A DNA stretch of 64,000 nt from Sandaracinus amylolyticus (GCF_021631985.1 NZ_CP070225.1:868001-932000), one strand, 5' to 3'; positions 45,154 to 54,483 are shown, numbered from the stretch's first letter. Made by a program: numbers and translations. The notes: a model not told the origin generated them from the sequence alone.

Positions 45154-46575
45154 ATGCTGTTCAACAGCCTCGATTACCTGCTCTTCCTCGCGCTCGCGCT
45201 CGCCGGCTGGTGGCTGCTCGCGCGCGCCGGATGGGTGCGCCTCCTCTTCGTGATCGTCGCGTCGTGCGTGTTCTACGCGGCGTGGCAGCCCTGGTATCTC
45301 GGGCTGATCCTCGGCTCGACGCTGATCGACTGGCTCGTCGCCAAGCAGATCCACGCGCACGAGGACGACACGACGCGCAAGCGCTGGCTCTCGGTCAGCG
45401 TGGTGCTGAACCTCGGGCTGCTCGGCACCTTCAAGTACTTCGACTTCGGATCGCGCGCGATCTCCGACGCGCTCGCACCGATCGGGCTCTACCCGGACCC
45501 GGTGCTGCTGAACGCGATCCTGCCGGTCGGCATCTCGTTCTACACGTTCGAGTCGCTCAGCTACTGCATCGACGTCTATCGCCGGAAGACCGCGCCCGCG
45601 AAGAGCCCGCTCGAGCTGCTCTTCTTCATCACGTTCTTCCCCAAGCTCGTCGCCGGCCCGATCGCGCGCCCCGCGGACCTCCTGCCGCAGCTCGATCGCG
45701 CGCCGCGCGTCGACGTCGCGCGCGTCTCGAACGGTCTCTTCCTGATCGCGACCGGCCTCGTGAAGAAGGTCGTGTTCGCCGACTACGTCTCGGTGAACCT
45801 CGTCGATCGCGTCTTCGACAACCCCGACGCGTTCACCGCGGCCGAGGTCGTGATCGGCCTCTACGGCTTCACGCTGCAGATCTACGCGGACTTCTCGGGC
45901 TACACCGACGTCGCCCGCGGCTCCGCGAAGCTCTTCGGCATCGAGCTGCCCGAGAACTTCGATCGCCCGTACCAGGCCAAGAGCCCCGCCGAGTTCTGGC
46001 GTCGATGGCACATGACGCTCTCGACGTGGCTGCGCGACTACCTGTACTTCCCGCTCGGCGGATCGAAGCTCGGCGAGCGCCGCACGTACCTCAACCTCTG
46101 GCTCACGATCTTCCTGATCGGCCTGTGGCACGGCGCCGCGTGGACGTTCGTGATCTACGGCGCGCTGCAGGCGACCGCGGTGGTGCTGCATCGCCTCACG
46201 ACGCGCGTGACCGGCAAGCCCGCGGGCACGCCCGATCCGCTCTGGCTCACCGCGCTGAAGATCGCGGGCACGATGCAGTTCGTCGTGTTCTCGCGGATCC
46301 TCTTCCGCGCGGAGAGCCTCGACAACGCGGGCGAGATCGTGTCGCGCCTCGGCTCGGGCACGAGCTCGCTCGCGCAGGTCGCGCCCGGCGTGTGGCTCGT
46401 GATGCTCGTCGGTTTCGCGATGCACTACACGCCGCGCGCGTGGTACGCGACCATGCGCGAGCGCTTCGTGGCGCTCCCCGCGGTGGCGCAAGGTGTGCTG
46501 TTGGCGGTGCTCGCGGGTGCGCTCCTGGAGCTTTCATCCACCCAGGTCGTCCCGTACATCTACTTCCAGTTCTGA
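45154..46575 (+). CDS. MBOAT family O-acyltransferase (AlgI/DltB-like)
   Basis: A 473-residue polytopic membrane protein with about ten to eleven hydrophobic helices. It carries the MBOAT signatures YTFESLSYCIDVYR, FFPKLVAGPIARP, FADFSGYTDVARG-like and the active-site His in LIGLWHGAAWTFVIYG. Such proteins move acyl groups across the membrane for O-acetylation of surface polysaccharides or peptidoglycan. The ATG at 45154 precedes the first helix. Its stop overlaps the start of the SGNH partner (TGATG), the typical arrangement in alginate-like or PatA/PatB systems. Confidence 0.93.
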   Translation: MLFNSLDYLLFLALALAGWWLLARAGWVRLLFVIVASCVFYAAWQPWYLGLILGSTLIDWLVAKQIHAHEDDTTRKRWLSVSVVLNLGLLGTFKYFDFGSRAISDALAPIGLYPDPVLLNAILPVGISFYTFESLSYCIDVYRRKTAPAKSPLELLFFITFFPKLVAGPIARPADLLPQLDRAPRVDVARVSNGLFLIATGLVKKVVFADYVSVNLVDRVFDNPDAFTAAEVVIGLYGFTLQIYADFSGYTDVARGSAKLFGIELPENFDRPYQAKSPAEFWRRWHMTLSTWLRDYLYFPLGGSKLGERRTYLNLWLTIFLIGLWHGAAWTFVIYGALQATAVVLHRLTTRVTGKPAGTPDPLWLTALKIAGTMQFVVFSRILFRAESLDNAGEIVSRLGSGTSSLAQVAPGVWLVMLVGFAMHYTPRAWYATMRERFVALPAVAQGVLLAVLAGALLELSSTQVVPYIYFQF

Positions 46576-48143
46576 TGGCCACCACGAAGCGCGCGCCCTG
46601 GGAGGAGAAGCCCTACGGTCTCGACGACCCGTGCGACGCGACGCCCGAGGAAGCGCGCCGCGGCGTGGTGCACCTCGCGATCGTCGCCGCGGTGTTCGTG
46701 GTGATCGCGCTCGTGACGTACCTCGTGCCCCTCGACGCGATGCACGCGCTGCGTCCCTGGGAGCCCGGCGAGGAGATCCCGATCGCGCGGCTCTACGGGC
46801 GCGAGGCGAGCGAGGTGAGCAGCACCGCGATCGCGACCGGCGGTGGGGGCGCGGGCGGCCCGCAGCAAGGCGCGCTCGACGACTCGGTGCTCGCGAACCT
46901 CGAGGAAGAGGAAGAAGCGCCGGCCCCGGAGATCGAACCGACCGATCCCGCCCAGCGCGCGAGCGGCGTGCGCATCGATCCCAGCGAGCTCGAGGGCCTC
47001 GCGCGCGAGATCGAAGATCCGAACGGCACCGCGATGCGCGCGTTCTACGACGCGCTCTATCGCACCGCGGCGCGCGAGCCCGGCGCGATCACGCGCGTCG
47101 CGCACTACGGCGACTCGTCGATCGCGCTCGACGGCATCACGCAGACGGTGCGCGAGCGCATGCAGCACCGGTTCGGCGACGCGGGCCACGGCTTCGTGCT
47201 CGCTGCGCGCGGCTCGATGCCCTATCGCCATCGCGGCGTGCGTCACGAGTCGAGCGACGCGTGGCGCCTGATGGACATCACGCACCTGCCGCTCTCCGAC
47301 GGGCACTACGGCTACGGCGGCTACCAGGCGCGCTCGATCAGCGGCGCGACCGCGGAGTTCGCGACCGCCGAAGAGGGCAACCCGGTCGGCACCCACGCAT
47401 CGCGCTTCGAGGTGCTCTACGAGCGCCATCCGCGCGGCGGCCGCTTCGAGATCCGCGTGGACGGAGGCGAGCCCCAGCTCGTCGACACGCGCGGTGAGCC
47501 GGTGACCGACGACGTGCATCGCGTGGTGGTGCCCGACGGACCGCACGAGATCACGATCCGCACCGTGGGCCACGGCGAGAGCCACCTCTACGGCGTGGTG
47601 CTCGAGCGTGACGGGCCCGGCGTGGTCTACGACTCGCTCGGCATGGTCGGCGCGCGCGCGCGTCGTTTCCTCGGGTTCGATCGCGCTCACCTCGCGCGCC
47701 AGCTCGAGCAGCGCGGCACGAACCTCGTGGTGATCGGCTACGGCGGCAACGACGCCGACGACGATCGCGACGAGGCGCAGTTCGAGGAGGACTTCCGCCA
47801 GGTCGCGCGCCTCGTGCGCCAGGCGCGCCCCGAGGCGTCGTGCCTGCTCTTCGCGCCGCTCGACCAAGCGGAGCGCGACGAGCGCGGCCGCATCCGCACG
47901 CTCGAGACGGTGCCGATGATCGTGCGCGCGATGCGTCGCGCCGCGCAGGCCGAGGGCTGCGCGTTCTTCGACACCTGGAGCGCGATGGGCGGCGAGGGCG
48001 GGATGGAGCGCTGGTTCCGATCACGCCCGCGCCTCGCGTTCGGCGACTTCCGACACGCGACGCCGGCGGGCTATCGAGTGATCGGGAACATGCTCTACAA
48101 GGCGCTCTTGAAGGGGTTCTCGGACTACCTCGAGCGTCGCTGA
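46575..48143 (+). CDS. SGNH-fold acyltransferase/esterase partner of the MBOAT protein
   Basis: A 522-residue protein with one membrane helix (about 33-50), an acidic linker and a periplasmic SGNH hydrolase domain. Block I is HYGDSSIALDG (nucleophile Ser), block II has the Gly in GARGSMPYR or nearby, block III is IGYGGNDADD (Asn) and block V is FGDFRHATPAGY (Asp and His). A carbohydrate-binding-like insertion sits in the middle. Paired with an MBOAT channel it probably transfers acetyl groups to a cell-surface glycan; the acceptor is unknown. It ends with no gap against the convergent kinase gene. Confidence 0.87.
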   Translation: MATTKRAPWEEKPYGLDDPCDATPEEARRGVVHLAIVAAVFVVIALVTYLVPLDAMHALRPWEPGEEIPIARLYGREASEVSSTAIATGGGGAGGPQQGALDDSVLANLEEEEEAPAPEIEPTDPAQRASGVRIDPSELEGLAREIEDPNGTAMRAFYDALYRTAAREPGAITRVAHYGDSSIALDGITQTVRERMQHRFGDAGHGFVLAARGSMPYRHRGVRHESSDAWRLMDITHLPLSDGHYGYGGYQARSISGATAEFATAEEGNPVGTHASRFEVLYERHPRGGRFEIRVDGGEPQLVDTRGEPVTDDVHRVVVPDGPHEITIRTVGHGESHLYGVVLERDGPGVVYDSLGMVGARARRFLGFDRAHLARQLEQRGTNLVVIGYGGNDADDDRDEAQFEEDFRQVARLVRQARPEASCLLFAPLDQAERDERGRIRTLETVPMIVRAMRRAAQAEGCAFFDTWSAMGGEGGMERWFRSRPRLAFGDFRHATPAGYRVIGNMLYKALLKGFSDYLERR

Positions 48144-49565
48144 TCACTCACCCGCGTTCGCCGGGAGGTGGATCACGAACACCGCGCCGCCGTTCGGCGC
48201 GTCGTGCAGCGACACGCTGCCGCCGTGGGCCTCCGCGGCGCGACGAACGACCGAGAGGCCCAGCCCGGTGCCGCTCGGGCGCGTCGTGAAGAAGGGCTCG
48301 AACACGCGCTGCGCGAGCGCTGCCGGCACCCCGGGCCCGTGATCCTCGACCTCGATGCGCACGCCATCCGAGTCGCCCCCCGCGACCCGCACCGCGATCG
48401 GCTCGCCGTCGGGCGAGGCGAGCACCGCGTTCACGATCAGGTTGATCAGCGCCTGACGGATCATGCGCCCGTCCACCCACGCCGCGCTCGCGTCGCCCTC
48501 GGTCGTGAGCGTCACGTGCGACTCGGGGAATCGCACCCGCACGCTCTCGATCGCCGTCTCCGCGATCGTCGCGATCGACTCGCGCTTCGGCGCCGGCGTG
48601 TGCGGTCGCGCGAAGTCGATCAGGTCGCTGACGATCTGGTTCAGCCGTCCCGCCTCCTCGCGCACGATCGCGATCATCCCGCGCGCATCGCCCTCCGCGG
48701 GCACCAGCCGCGCGAGCACCGAGACCGCGTTCGAGATCGCGCCGAGCGGGTTCCGCACCTCGTGCGCGACCACGGCCGCCAGCTCGCCCAGCGCCGCGAG
48801 CCGCTCGCGCTCCACGCGCTCGCGCTGTGCGTCCGCGAGCCGCTCGTAGCTGAGCTGCAGATCGCGCAGCAGCCGCGAGCTCGTGACCGCCGCCGCGATC
48901 TGGCGCGCGAAGAGCCCGAGGAACGCGACGTCCTTCGCGTTCGGCAGCTCCTCGTGGAAGCTCAGCGGCCCACCGCGGGTGCGGAACACGAGCACGCCCT
49001 CGAGCTCCGATCCCGGCGTGCCCCGCCGCGAGAGCGGCAGCACCAGGGTCCACGCGCGCACCGTCGCGTCGGTCGAGGGATCGTCCCGCGCGAACGCCGC
49101 GTCGACGCAGTCCAGCAGCGGCGAGATCGAGCTGGCGCGCCGCAGCTCGTCCGCGGTGCCGAAGCGCGGCTCGCGATCCTCGGGCAGCGCGCCGAGCACC
49201 GTGGCGCACGCGTCGCGCGCCCGCGACTCGGGCGGCTCTCGCCCCGGCACCGCGCGCACCACCGAGGGCACCAGCGCGAGCCCGTCGCGCACCACGAACG
49301 CGAGCGCCTGATCGAAGGGGAACAGTGAGAACAGCACGTCCGCCGCGCGCTCGAGGATGCGCTCCGGGCTCGCGTGTCCCGCGACGTCGATCGCGAACTG
49401 GTTCAGCGCGTCGAGCCGCGCGATCTGCCGTCCGAGCTCGCGCTGCGAGAGGAAGAGCTTCTGCTCGGTGCGCACGAGGTGGCGCACCTGGTCGTCGAGG
49501 GCCGCGTTCAGCCGCAGGAGCTCGCGGACTCGGGAGTCGCCGTCGTCGTGCCCGTCCTCGCTCAT
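48144..49565 (-). CDS. GAF-type sensor histidine kinase
   Basis: A 473-residue soluble kinase. It has an N-terminal coiled coil (about 15-50), a GAF-like sensor region (about 55-225), a second coiled coil and a kinase core with VAHEVRNPLGAISN (phospho-His), NLIVNAVLASP (N box), DHGPGVPAAL (G1) and GTGLGLSVVRR (G2). The sequence resembles PAS/GAF kinases that act with FIST sensors. The start codon ATG at 49565 overlaps the FIST stop by 4 nt (ATGA), so the two are coupled. No membrane segment is seen. Confidence 0.92.
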   Translation of the reverse strand: MSEDGHDDGDSRVRELLRLNAALDDQVRHLVRTEQKLFLSQRELGRQIARLDALNQFAIDVAGHASPERILERAADVLFSLFPFDQALAFVVRDGLALVPSVVRAVPGREPPESRARDACATVLGALPEDREPRFGTADELRRASSISPLLDCVDAAFARDDPSTDATVRAWTLVLPLSRRGTPGSELEGVLVFRTRGGPLSFHEELPNAKDVAFLGLFARQIAAAVTSSRLLRDLQLSYERLADAQRERVERERLAALGELAAVVAHEVRNPLGAISNAVSVLARLVPAEGDARGMIAIVREEAGRLNQIVSDLIDFARPHTPAPKRESIATIAETAIESVRVRFPESHVTLTTEGDASAAWVDGRMIRQALINLIVNAVLASPDGEPIAVRVAGGDSDGVRIEVEDHGPGVPAALAQRVFEPFFTTRPSGTGLGLSVVRRAAEAHGGSVSLHDAPNGGAVFVIHLPANAGE

Positions 49566-50758
49566 CTCGTTCGCGGGTACAGCGCGCAGAGCACGGCGGT
49601 GTAGTTGTGGAACCACGTGCGGCCCGCGACCGGCGCGATCTCGCCGTAGGTGTGCGCGCCGACCCACGGCACCCGGTCGTCGAACTCGCGCTGCACCGGC
49701 GCGATCAGGCGCGGCGTGGTCTCGTGCCCGAAGAGCAGCGCGCCGCGCCCCGCGCACTCGAGGTCGAGCACCAAGAGCGGCTTCGCACCGCGTCGCGCCG
49801 CGATCTCGCGCGCCGCCGCGACCGCGCGCGCGCACACCTTCTCGGGGTTGCGGACCGCGAGCTGCACGCGCGTCCCCGCGCGCAGGCCCGCTTGGAAGTA
49901 GAGCGCCCCGCGCGTCGCATCGAGGCGCACCGGGACGCGCACCGTGAAGTCGTCGATGCCGACCTCGTCGCCGCCGACCTTCTCGGCGACGAGCAGATGC
50001 GCGACGTGCATCGCCTCGAGCGTGTCGGTCCCGTCCGCGAGGTACTCCTGGAAGAACGACCACGCCGGGCGATCGTCGATGCGCTCCATCCATCCGCCCT
50101 GCGCCTGGGTGACCACGCGCTGGCTCCCGACGAGATCGCACCCGTGCGTCACCAGCACCTCGGGCTCGACCGCGCCGCCGATCAGCAGCGCCGAGAGCCC
50201 GCCGTGCAGCACGCGATCCCCCTCGTACTGCCACGTGCGCTCGAAGCGGAGCAGGTCGCCCGCGGTGCCGCCCACGATGCGCAGCGGCGCGGGCAGCGTC
50301 GCCTCGAGCGTCTCGAGCAGCTCGCGGCAGTCGCCGCCGATCCCGTCGGGGAAGAGCGCGAGCAGCGCACCGTCGTCGCGCCCGCGCGTCGCGATCATCG
50401 ACGAGAGCGCGCGCGCCGCGCCCGCCGGATCATCGACGAACCCCGGCACCGAGAACGTCTCGAACCACATCTCGTCGGACGCGATCACCGCGACCGTCGC
50501 CGCGTGCGTGACCTCCTCCGAGCCGTGCCGCGTGACGATGCCCTCGGCCGAGCACCCCACGAGCGGCGCGCCCTTCGTCGCCTCGCGCACCCCGCGCACG
50601 AGCGCTTCCTGATCGTGTCCCGCCGTCGCGAACACCAGCACGATCGACGGCGCACGACCCTCGAGCGCGCCCATCGCCTCGCGCGCCGCTTCTCGCCCAG
50701 CGGTCGCACCATCGCGATTGATGCTCCGGCCGACGCCCGCGAAGCTCCTCGTCGTCAT
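49562..50758 (-). CDS. FIST domain sensor protein
   Basis: A 398-residue soluble protein with the FIST N domain (IVLVFATAGHDQEAL, VGCSAEGIVTRHG, LALFPDGIGGDC, IVGGTAGDLLRFERTWQY) and FIST C domain (WSFFQEYLADGT to VPWVGAHTYGEIAP and FHNYTAVLCAL). FIST proteins are proposed small-molecule sensors, perhaps of amino-acid-like ligands, and often accompany signalling proteins. Here it is the first gene of an operon with a histidine kinase, which it probably informs. The ATG at 50758 is unambiguous; a repeat array lies immediately upstream. Confidence 0.9.
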   Translation of the reverse strand: MTTRSFAGVGRSINRDGATAGREAAREAMGALEGRAPSIVLVFATAGHDQEALVRGVREATKGAPLVGCSAEGIVTRHGSEEVTHAATVAVIASDEMWFETFSVPGFVDDPAGAARALSSMIATRGRDDGALLALFPDGIGGDCRELLETLEATLPAPLRIVGGTAGDLLRFERTWQYEGDRVLHGGLSALLIGGAVEPEVLVTHGCDLVGSQRVVTQAQGGWMERIDDRPAWSFFQEYLADGTDTLEAMHVAHLLVAEKVGGDEVGIDDFTVRVPVRLDATRGALYFQAGLRAGTRVQLAVRNPEKVCARAVAAAREIAARRGAKPLLVLDLECAGRGALLFGHETTPRLIAPVQREFDDRVPWVGAHTYGEIAPVAGRTWFHNYTAVLCALYPRTR

Positions 50759-50796
50759 CCCCCGGACGCTAGCCTACGCCCGAGCGACGCACTCTG

Positions 50797-51261
50797 TCTG
50801 CTCCAGCCGGGAGTGCTCGCTGACGGAGGGCGCGCACGGGAGCGTGCGAAGCACGCGGACGGGAGCGGCCTCCGCCCGCGAGCCGACGTTGAGCTCTGTC
50901 TGCTCCAGCCGGGAGTGCTCGCTGACGGAGGGCGCGCACGGGCTTAGCTGGAGTGCTCGCTGACGGAGGGCGCGCACGGGAGCGTGCGAAGCACGCGGAC
51001 GGGAGCGGCCTCCGCCCGCGAGCCGACGTTGAGCTCTGTCTGCTCCAGCCGGGAGTGCTCGCTGACGGAGGGCGCGCACGGGCTTAGCTGGAGTGCTCGC
51101 TGGCGGAGGGCGCGCACGGGAGCGTGCGAAGCACGCGGACGGGAGCGGCCTCCGCCCGCGAGCCGACGTTGGGCTCTGTCTGCCTAGCTGGAGTGCTCGA
51201 TGAAGTGCTCGATGACGGAGCACGCGGACGGGAGCGGCCTCCGCCAGCGAGCCGATGTTTT
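50797..51261. repeat. Array of a 140-bp hairpin-forming repeat
   Basis: Two identical 140-bp units (50811-50950, 50951-51090) are followed by a diverged third (51091-51190) and a partial fourth. Each holds the motif GAGTGCTCGCTG, then GCGTGC-GAA-GCACGC and ends in CCCGCGAGCCGA; the outer parts (GCTCGC, CGGAGG) pair with GCGAGC and CCTCCG, giving a long hairpin. Further copies at 59476-59545 (reversed) and 61078-61165 show it is a dispersed family. The array is between the mscS stop (51262) and the FIST start and contains no gene; the open frames across it are artefacts. Confidence 0.88.
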
Positions 51262-52323
51262 TCAGCGCTCGATGGCGGCCTCGCGCTGCACGACCACGGT
51301 GCGCGTCGGGAACGCGAACGAGATCCCTTCCTGCTCGAAGCGTCGATGCAGCGAGAGCAGCAGCAGCTGCTGGCGATCCGCGAACGCGTTGAACTCCGGC
51401 GAGAGCACGTAGAAGACGGTCTCGAAGTCGAGCGACGACTCACCGAGCTTCACGAAGTGCGAGCGATCGAAGCGCAGCCCGTCGATGCCCTCGATCGTCT
51501 CGCGCACGATCCCCGGGATCGCCGCGAGCTTCGCGTTCGTCGTGTCGTACTGCACGCCGAACGTCACGACCGCGCGCCGCTCGGTCATGCGCTTGTAGTT
51601 CCGGATGCGCGCGCGAGAGAGGTCGCTGTTCGCGAGCACGATCATCTCGCCGCTGAGCGAGCGCAGCTGCGTCGAGCGCCAGCCGATCCGCTCGACGGTC
51701 CCGCTGAACGTGTCGACGGTCACGAAGTCGCCGAGGTCGAACGGACGGTCGACGTAGATCGAGAACGCGCCGAACAGGTCGCCGAGCACGTTCTGCACCG
51801 CGAGCGCCGCTGCGATGCCTCCGATCCCCAGGCCCGCGACCAGCGTGCTCACCTCGACGCCGAAGTTCGAGAGCACGACCAGCACGAGCACGGCCCACAC
51901 CACGAGGTTCGTCGCGAACCCCAGCGCCGCGCCCATCGTGCGCTGCCCCGGCTGCACGTCGGGCCTCACGCGCGCATCGAGCAGCAGCCGCACCGCGTTC
52001 GTGATCCAGCTGCCTGCCTGGATCGCGAGCACGACGATCATCACGCGCCCGAGCCAGAGATTCCCGTCGCGCGGCAGATCGAGCGAGCGCACCCCGGCCG
52101 CGACGCCCGCGACGACGATCGTCATCGTGCTCGTGCGCTGGATGACCTGCACCACGACGTCGTCGAGCCGCGTCGCGGTGCGATCGCTCAGCTTCGAGAG
52201 CCGCGACACCGCGAGCCGCTTCGCGATGACGAGCGCCGCGATCACCGCCGTCGCGACGAGCAGCGCGATCCCCCAGCGCAGCAGTGGGTTCCCGAAGAAC
52301 CGGACCTCGAGGAGCTCCTCCAT
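51262..52323 (-). CDS. MscS-family mechanosensitive channel
   Basis: A 353-residue inner-membrane protein with four to five helices. The pore helix and start of the beta domain are conserved: VAGLGIGGIAAALAVQN, LGDLFGAFSIYVDRPFDLGD, followed by the all-beta region GTVERIGWRSTQLRS and a C-terminal alpha/beta part. It releases solutes when osmotic tension rises. The ATG at 52323 is chosen, giving a start right before the first helix. It lies 68 bp from the divergent methyltransferase gene. Its stop codon abuts the repeat array directly. Confidence 0.92.
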   Translation of the reverse strand: MEELLEVRFFGNPLLRWGIALLVATAVIAALVIAKRLAVSRLSKLSDRTATRLDDVVVQVIQRTSTMTIVVAGVAAGVRSLDLPRDGNLWLGRVMIVVLAIQAGSWITNAVRLLLDARVRPDVQPGQRTMGAALGFATNLVVWAVLVLVVLSNFGVEVSTLVAGLGIGGIAAALAVQNVLGDLFGAFSIYVDRPFDLGDFVTVDTFSGTVERIGWRSTQLRSLSGEMIVLANSDLSRARIRNYKRMTERRAVVTFGVQYDTTNAKLAAIPGIVRETIEGIDGLRFDRSHFVKLGESSLDFETVFYVLSPEFNAFADRQQLLLLSLHRRFEQEGISFAFPTRTVVVQREAAIER

Positions 52324-52390
52324 GATGGCCCTGACGTAGCGACGTCCGGGCGCGATCGCCAACGTCGAGCGCGCGCGCTACATCCGCGCC

Positions 52391-53578
52391 GTGCCTCGCC
52401 CCCCTCGCGACGACCGCCGTTCTTCGTTGCCCACGCTGCGCCTGCGCCGTCCGCTGCGCGCCGCGCTCGAGGCAGGCCACCCGTGGATCTGGCGCGACGC
52501 GCTCGACGCGTTCGATCTCGAGCCGGGCACCGTGGTGCGCATCGTCGACGATCGCGGCCCGGTCGCGACCGGCCTCGCGGAGCAGGGTCCGATCGGCGTG
52601 CGCGTGCTCTCGACGCGCCCGATCACCATCGACGCGACGTTCTTCGCGGAGCGCATCGCGCGCGCCGCGTCGCTGCGCGATCGCGTCGTGCCGCCCGACA
52701 CCGACGCGTACCGCCTCGTGCACGGCGAGGGCGACGGAGTGCCCGGCGTGGTGGTCGACGTCTACGCGCACTGGGCCGTCGTGCAGCTCGACGGCGCGGC
52801 GTCCGAGCGCTGGCGCGACGCGCTGGTGGCCGGCGTGCGCGCCGCGCGCCCCGCGCTGCGCGGCATCCTCGTGCGCACCGGCCGTCGCGAGCAGAAGAAG
52901 ATCGAGCTCGCCGACGGCGAGGCGCCTCCGCCCTACGTCGACGTGCGCGAGCACGGCATGGTGCTGCGCGGCGATCTCGCGCACGGCCAGAAGACCGGGC
53001 TCTTCCTCGATCACCGCGAGTCGCGCTTCCGCGTGCGCCAGCTCGCGCGCGGCCTGCGCGTGCTCAACCTCTACGGCTACACCGGCGGCTTCTCGATCGG
53101 CGCGGGCCTCGGCGGTGCGATCGAGGTCGACACCGTCGACGTCGCGCCCGCCGCGCTCGAGCTCGCGCAGCAGTCGTGGGCGCTCAACGGGCTCACGGCC
53201 CCGCACCGCACCCACGCGCGCGACGTGCCCGAGCTCCTCGAAGAAGCGCGCGCCCGAGGCCAGCGCTGGGATCTGATCATCGCGGACCCGCCGAGCTTCG
53301 CGCCCAACGAGGCGTCGCTCCCCGCGGCGATCAAGAGCTACCGCGCGCTCCACCGCGCGTGCCTCCGCGCGCTCGAGCCCAACGGCCTCTACCTCGCGGC
53401 GTCGTGCTCGAGCCACGTCGATCGCGCGACGTTCGATCGCACCCTGCGCGAGGCCGCCGAGAAGATCGGCCCGGTGCAGGTCCTCGAGCGCTGGGGCGCG
53501 CCCGCGGATCATCCGCGCCTCGCCGCGTTCCCCGAGGGCGACTATCTGAAAGTGGTTCTCGCTCGCCGCCTCGACTGA
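52391..53578 (+). CDS. rlmI: RlmI-like 23S rRNA m5C methyltransferase
   Basis: A 395-residue protein matching RlmI in length and order. A PUA domain (about 14-90, LRLRRPLRAALEAGHPWIWR) is followed by an EEHEE-like segment and a Rossmann methyltransferase domain with GLFLDHRESR, LNLYGYTGGFSIG (motif I), IIADPPSFAP (motif IV) and LAASCSSHVDR containing the catalytic Cys. E. coli RlmI makes m5C1962 in 23S rRNA. The start is a GTG at 52391. It converges on the DUF4202 gene across a repeat array. Confidence 0.85.
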   Translation: MPRPPRDDRRSSLPTLRLRRPLRAALEAGHPWIWRDALDAFDLEPGTVVRIVDDRGPVATGLAEQGPIGVRVLSTRPITIDATFFAERIARAASLRDRVVPPDTDAYRLVHGEGDGVPGVVVDVYAHWAVVQLDGAASERWRDALVAGVRAARPALRGILVRTGRREQKKIELADGEAPPPYVDVREHGMVLRGDLAHGQKTGLFLDHRESRFRVRQLARGLRVLNLYGYTGGFSIGAGLGGAIEVDTVDVAPAALELAQQSWALNGLTAPHRTHARDVPELLEEARARGQRWDLIIADPPSFAPNEASLPAAIKSYRALHRACLRALEPNGLYLAASCSSHVDRATFDRTLREAAEKIGPVQVLERWGAPADHPRLAAFPEGDYLKVVLARRLD

Positions 53579-53623
53579 GCGCGCGGATCGCGGTGTCGGC
53601 GGCCGACATCCAGCTCCGGGCGC

Positions 53624-53820
53624 GCGGATGGCGTCGCGACCGGTCGCGGAGCAACCCTGTGCGCGGCGATGGCGTCGCGACCGGTCGCGGAGCAACCCTG
53701 CGCGCGGCGATGGCGTCGCGACCGGTCGCGGAGCAACCCTGCGCGCGGCGATTGGCATCGCGACCGGTCGCGGAGCAACCCTGCGCGCGGCGATGGCATC
53801 GCGACCGGCCGCGGAGCAAT
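53624..53820. repeat. Five-unit tandem array of 41-bp repeats with a 14-bp perfect palindrome
   Basis: The palindrome CGCGACCGGTCGCG is centred in each unit. The ACCGG element starts at 53639, 53680, 53721, 53763 and 53804, a spacing of 41, 41, 42 and 41 bp; the last copy carries one change (ACCGGCCGCG). Flanking bases (GGAGCAACCCTGCGCGCGGCGATGG-like) are also conserved. It lies between convergent genes ending at 53578 and 53854. The open frames crossing it are not genes. Confidence 0.92.
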
Positions 53821-53853
53821 TCCGTGCGCGCCGGCGGCGATCGCGGCCGCCGG

Positions 53854-54441
53854 TCAGCCTCCCAGCGCCCGTCCGATCAGCGACTGCGCGCGCTCCGAGA
53901 GCGACGGTGCCGCCGCGAGCGCGGCGGCGTGCCCCTGGTCGCTCATCTTCGCCCACGTCTTGCGGAGGATGTCGATCACCTTCGCGTCCTCGTGCTGCGC
54001 CGCGAACGCGTCGAACCCGTGCGCGAGGAACACCAGGCACGCGCAGTCCTCGAGCGCCTGCGCGTCGGCATCGCTCGCGAGCTTCTGCTTCTGCACGATC
54101 GACGCGACGCGCGCGATCGTGTCCTCGTCCCACCCCTCGGCGCGCATGAGCGCGCTCGCGCGCTCCGCGTGCATCTTCCCGAGCTCGCGCCGCCACTTCA
54201 GGTACCCGACGCGCCCCTCGGGATACGTCGCGCGCGGCACCTTCCAGCGCTCGACGTGCTGCGCTCGCACCGCGATCCGCAATGCGTCGCTCGCGTCGGG
54301 TCGCAGCGCCGCGAGCGCCGCGCTCATGCGCCTTCCGTAGACCAGCGCCTCGGGCGTCCCGTCCTCGCTCCGGCTGGGATCGGCCGCGTTCACCGCGTCG
54401 ATCGCCGCCAGCGTCCGCTCCACTCGCTCGTCGTTCGCCAC
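53854..54441 (-). CDS. DUF4202 family protein
   Basis: A 195-residue soluble protein that matches DUF4202 throughout: RVERTLAAIDAVNAADP near the N-terminus, RAQHVERWKVPRATYPEGR in the middle, EDCACLVFL and KVIDILRKTWAKMS near the end. The His/Asp distribution (QH, KMHAE, LED) is reminiscent of the HD-domain superfamily, but the assignment is weak and the molecular role is unknown. The ATG at 54441 begins directly at the conserved segment. It is 42 bp from the divergent TerB-like gene. Confidence 0.9.
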   Translation of the reverse strand: MANDERVERTLAAIDAVNAADPSRSEDGTPEALVYGRRMSAALAALRPDASDALRIAVRAQHVERWKVPRATYPEGRVGYLKWRRELGKMHAERASALMRAEGWDEDTIARVASIVQKQKLASDADAQALEDCACLVFLAHGFDAFAAQHEDAKVIDILRKTWAKMSDQGHAAALAAAPSLSERAQSLIGRALGG

Positions 54442-54483
54442 GCCGTCCTCCCGCGCTCGCCAGTTCTGTTACTACTCCGCGCG

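Noticed and set aside
50718-51223. Several short open frames in the 140-bp repeat array
   Set aside because: They are copies of the repeat read in different frames, with no start signals.
50797-51261. A CRISPR array
   Set aside because: The units are 140 bp with repeated 'spacers', form long hairpins, and no cas gene is present.
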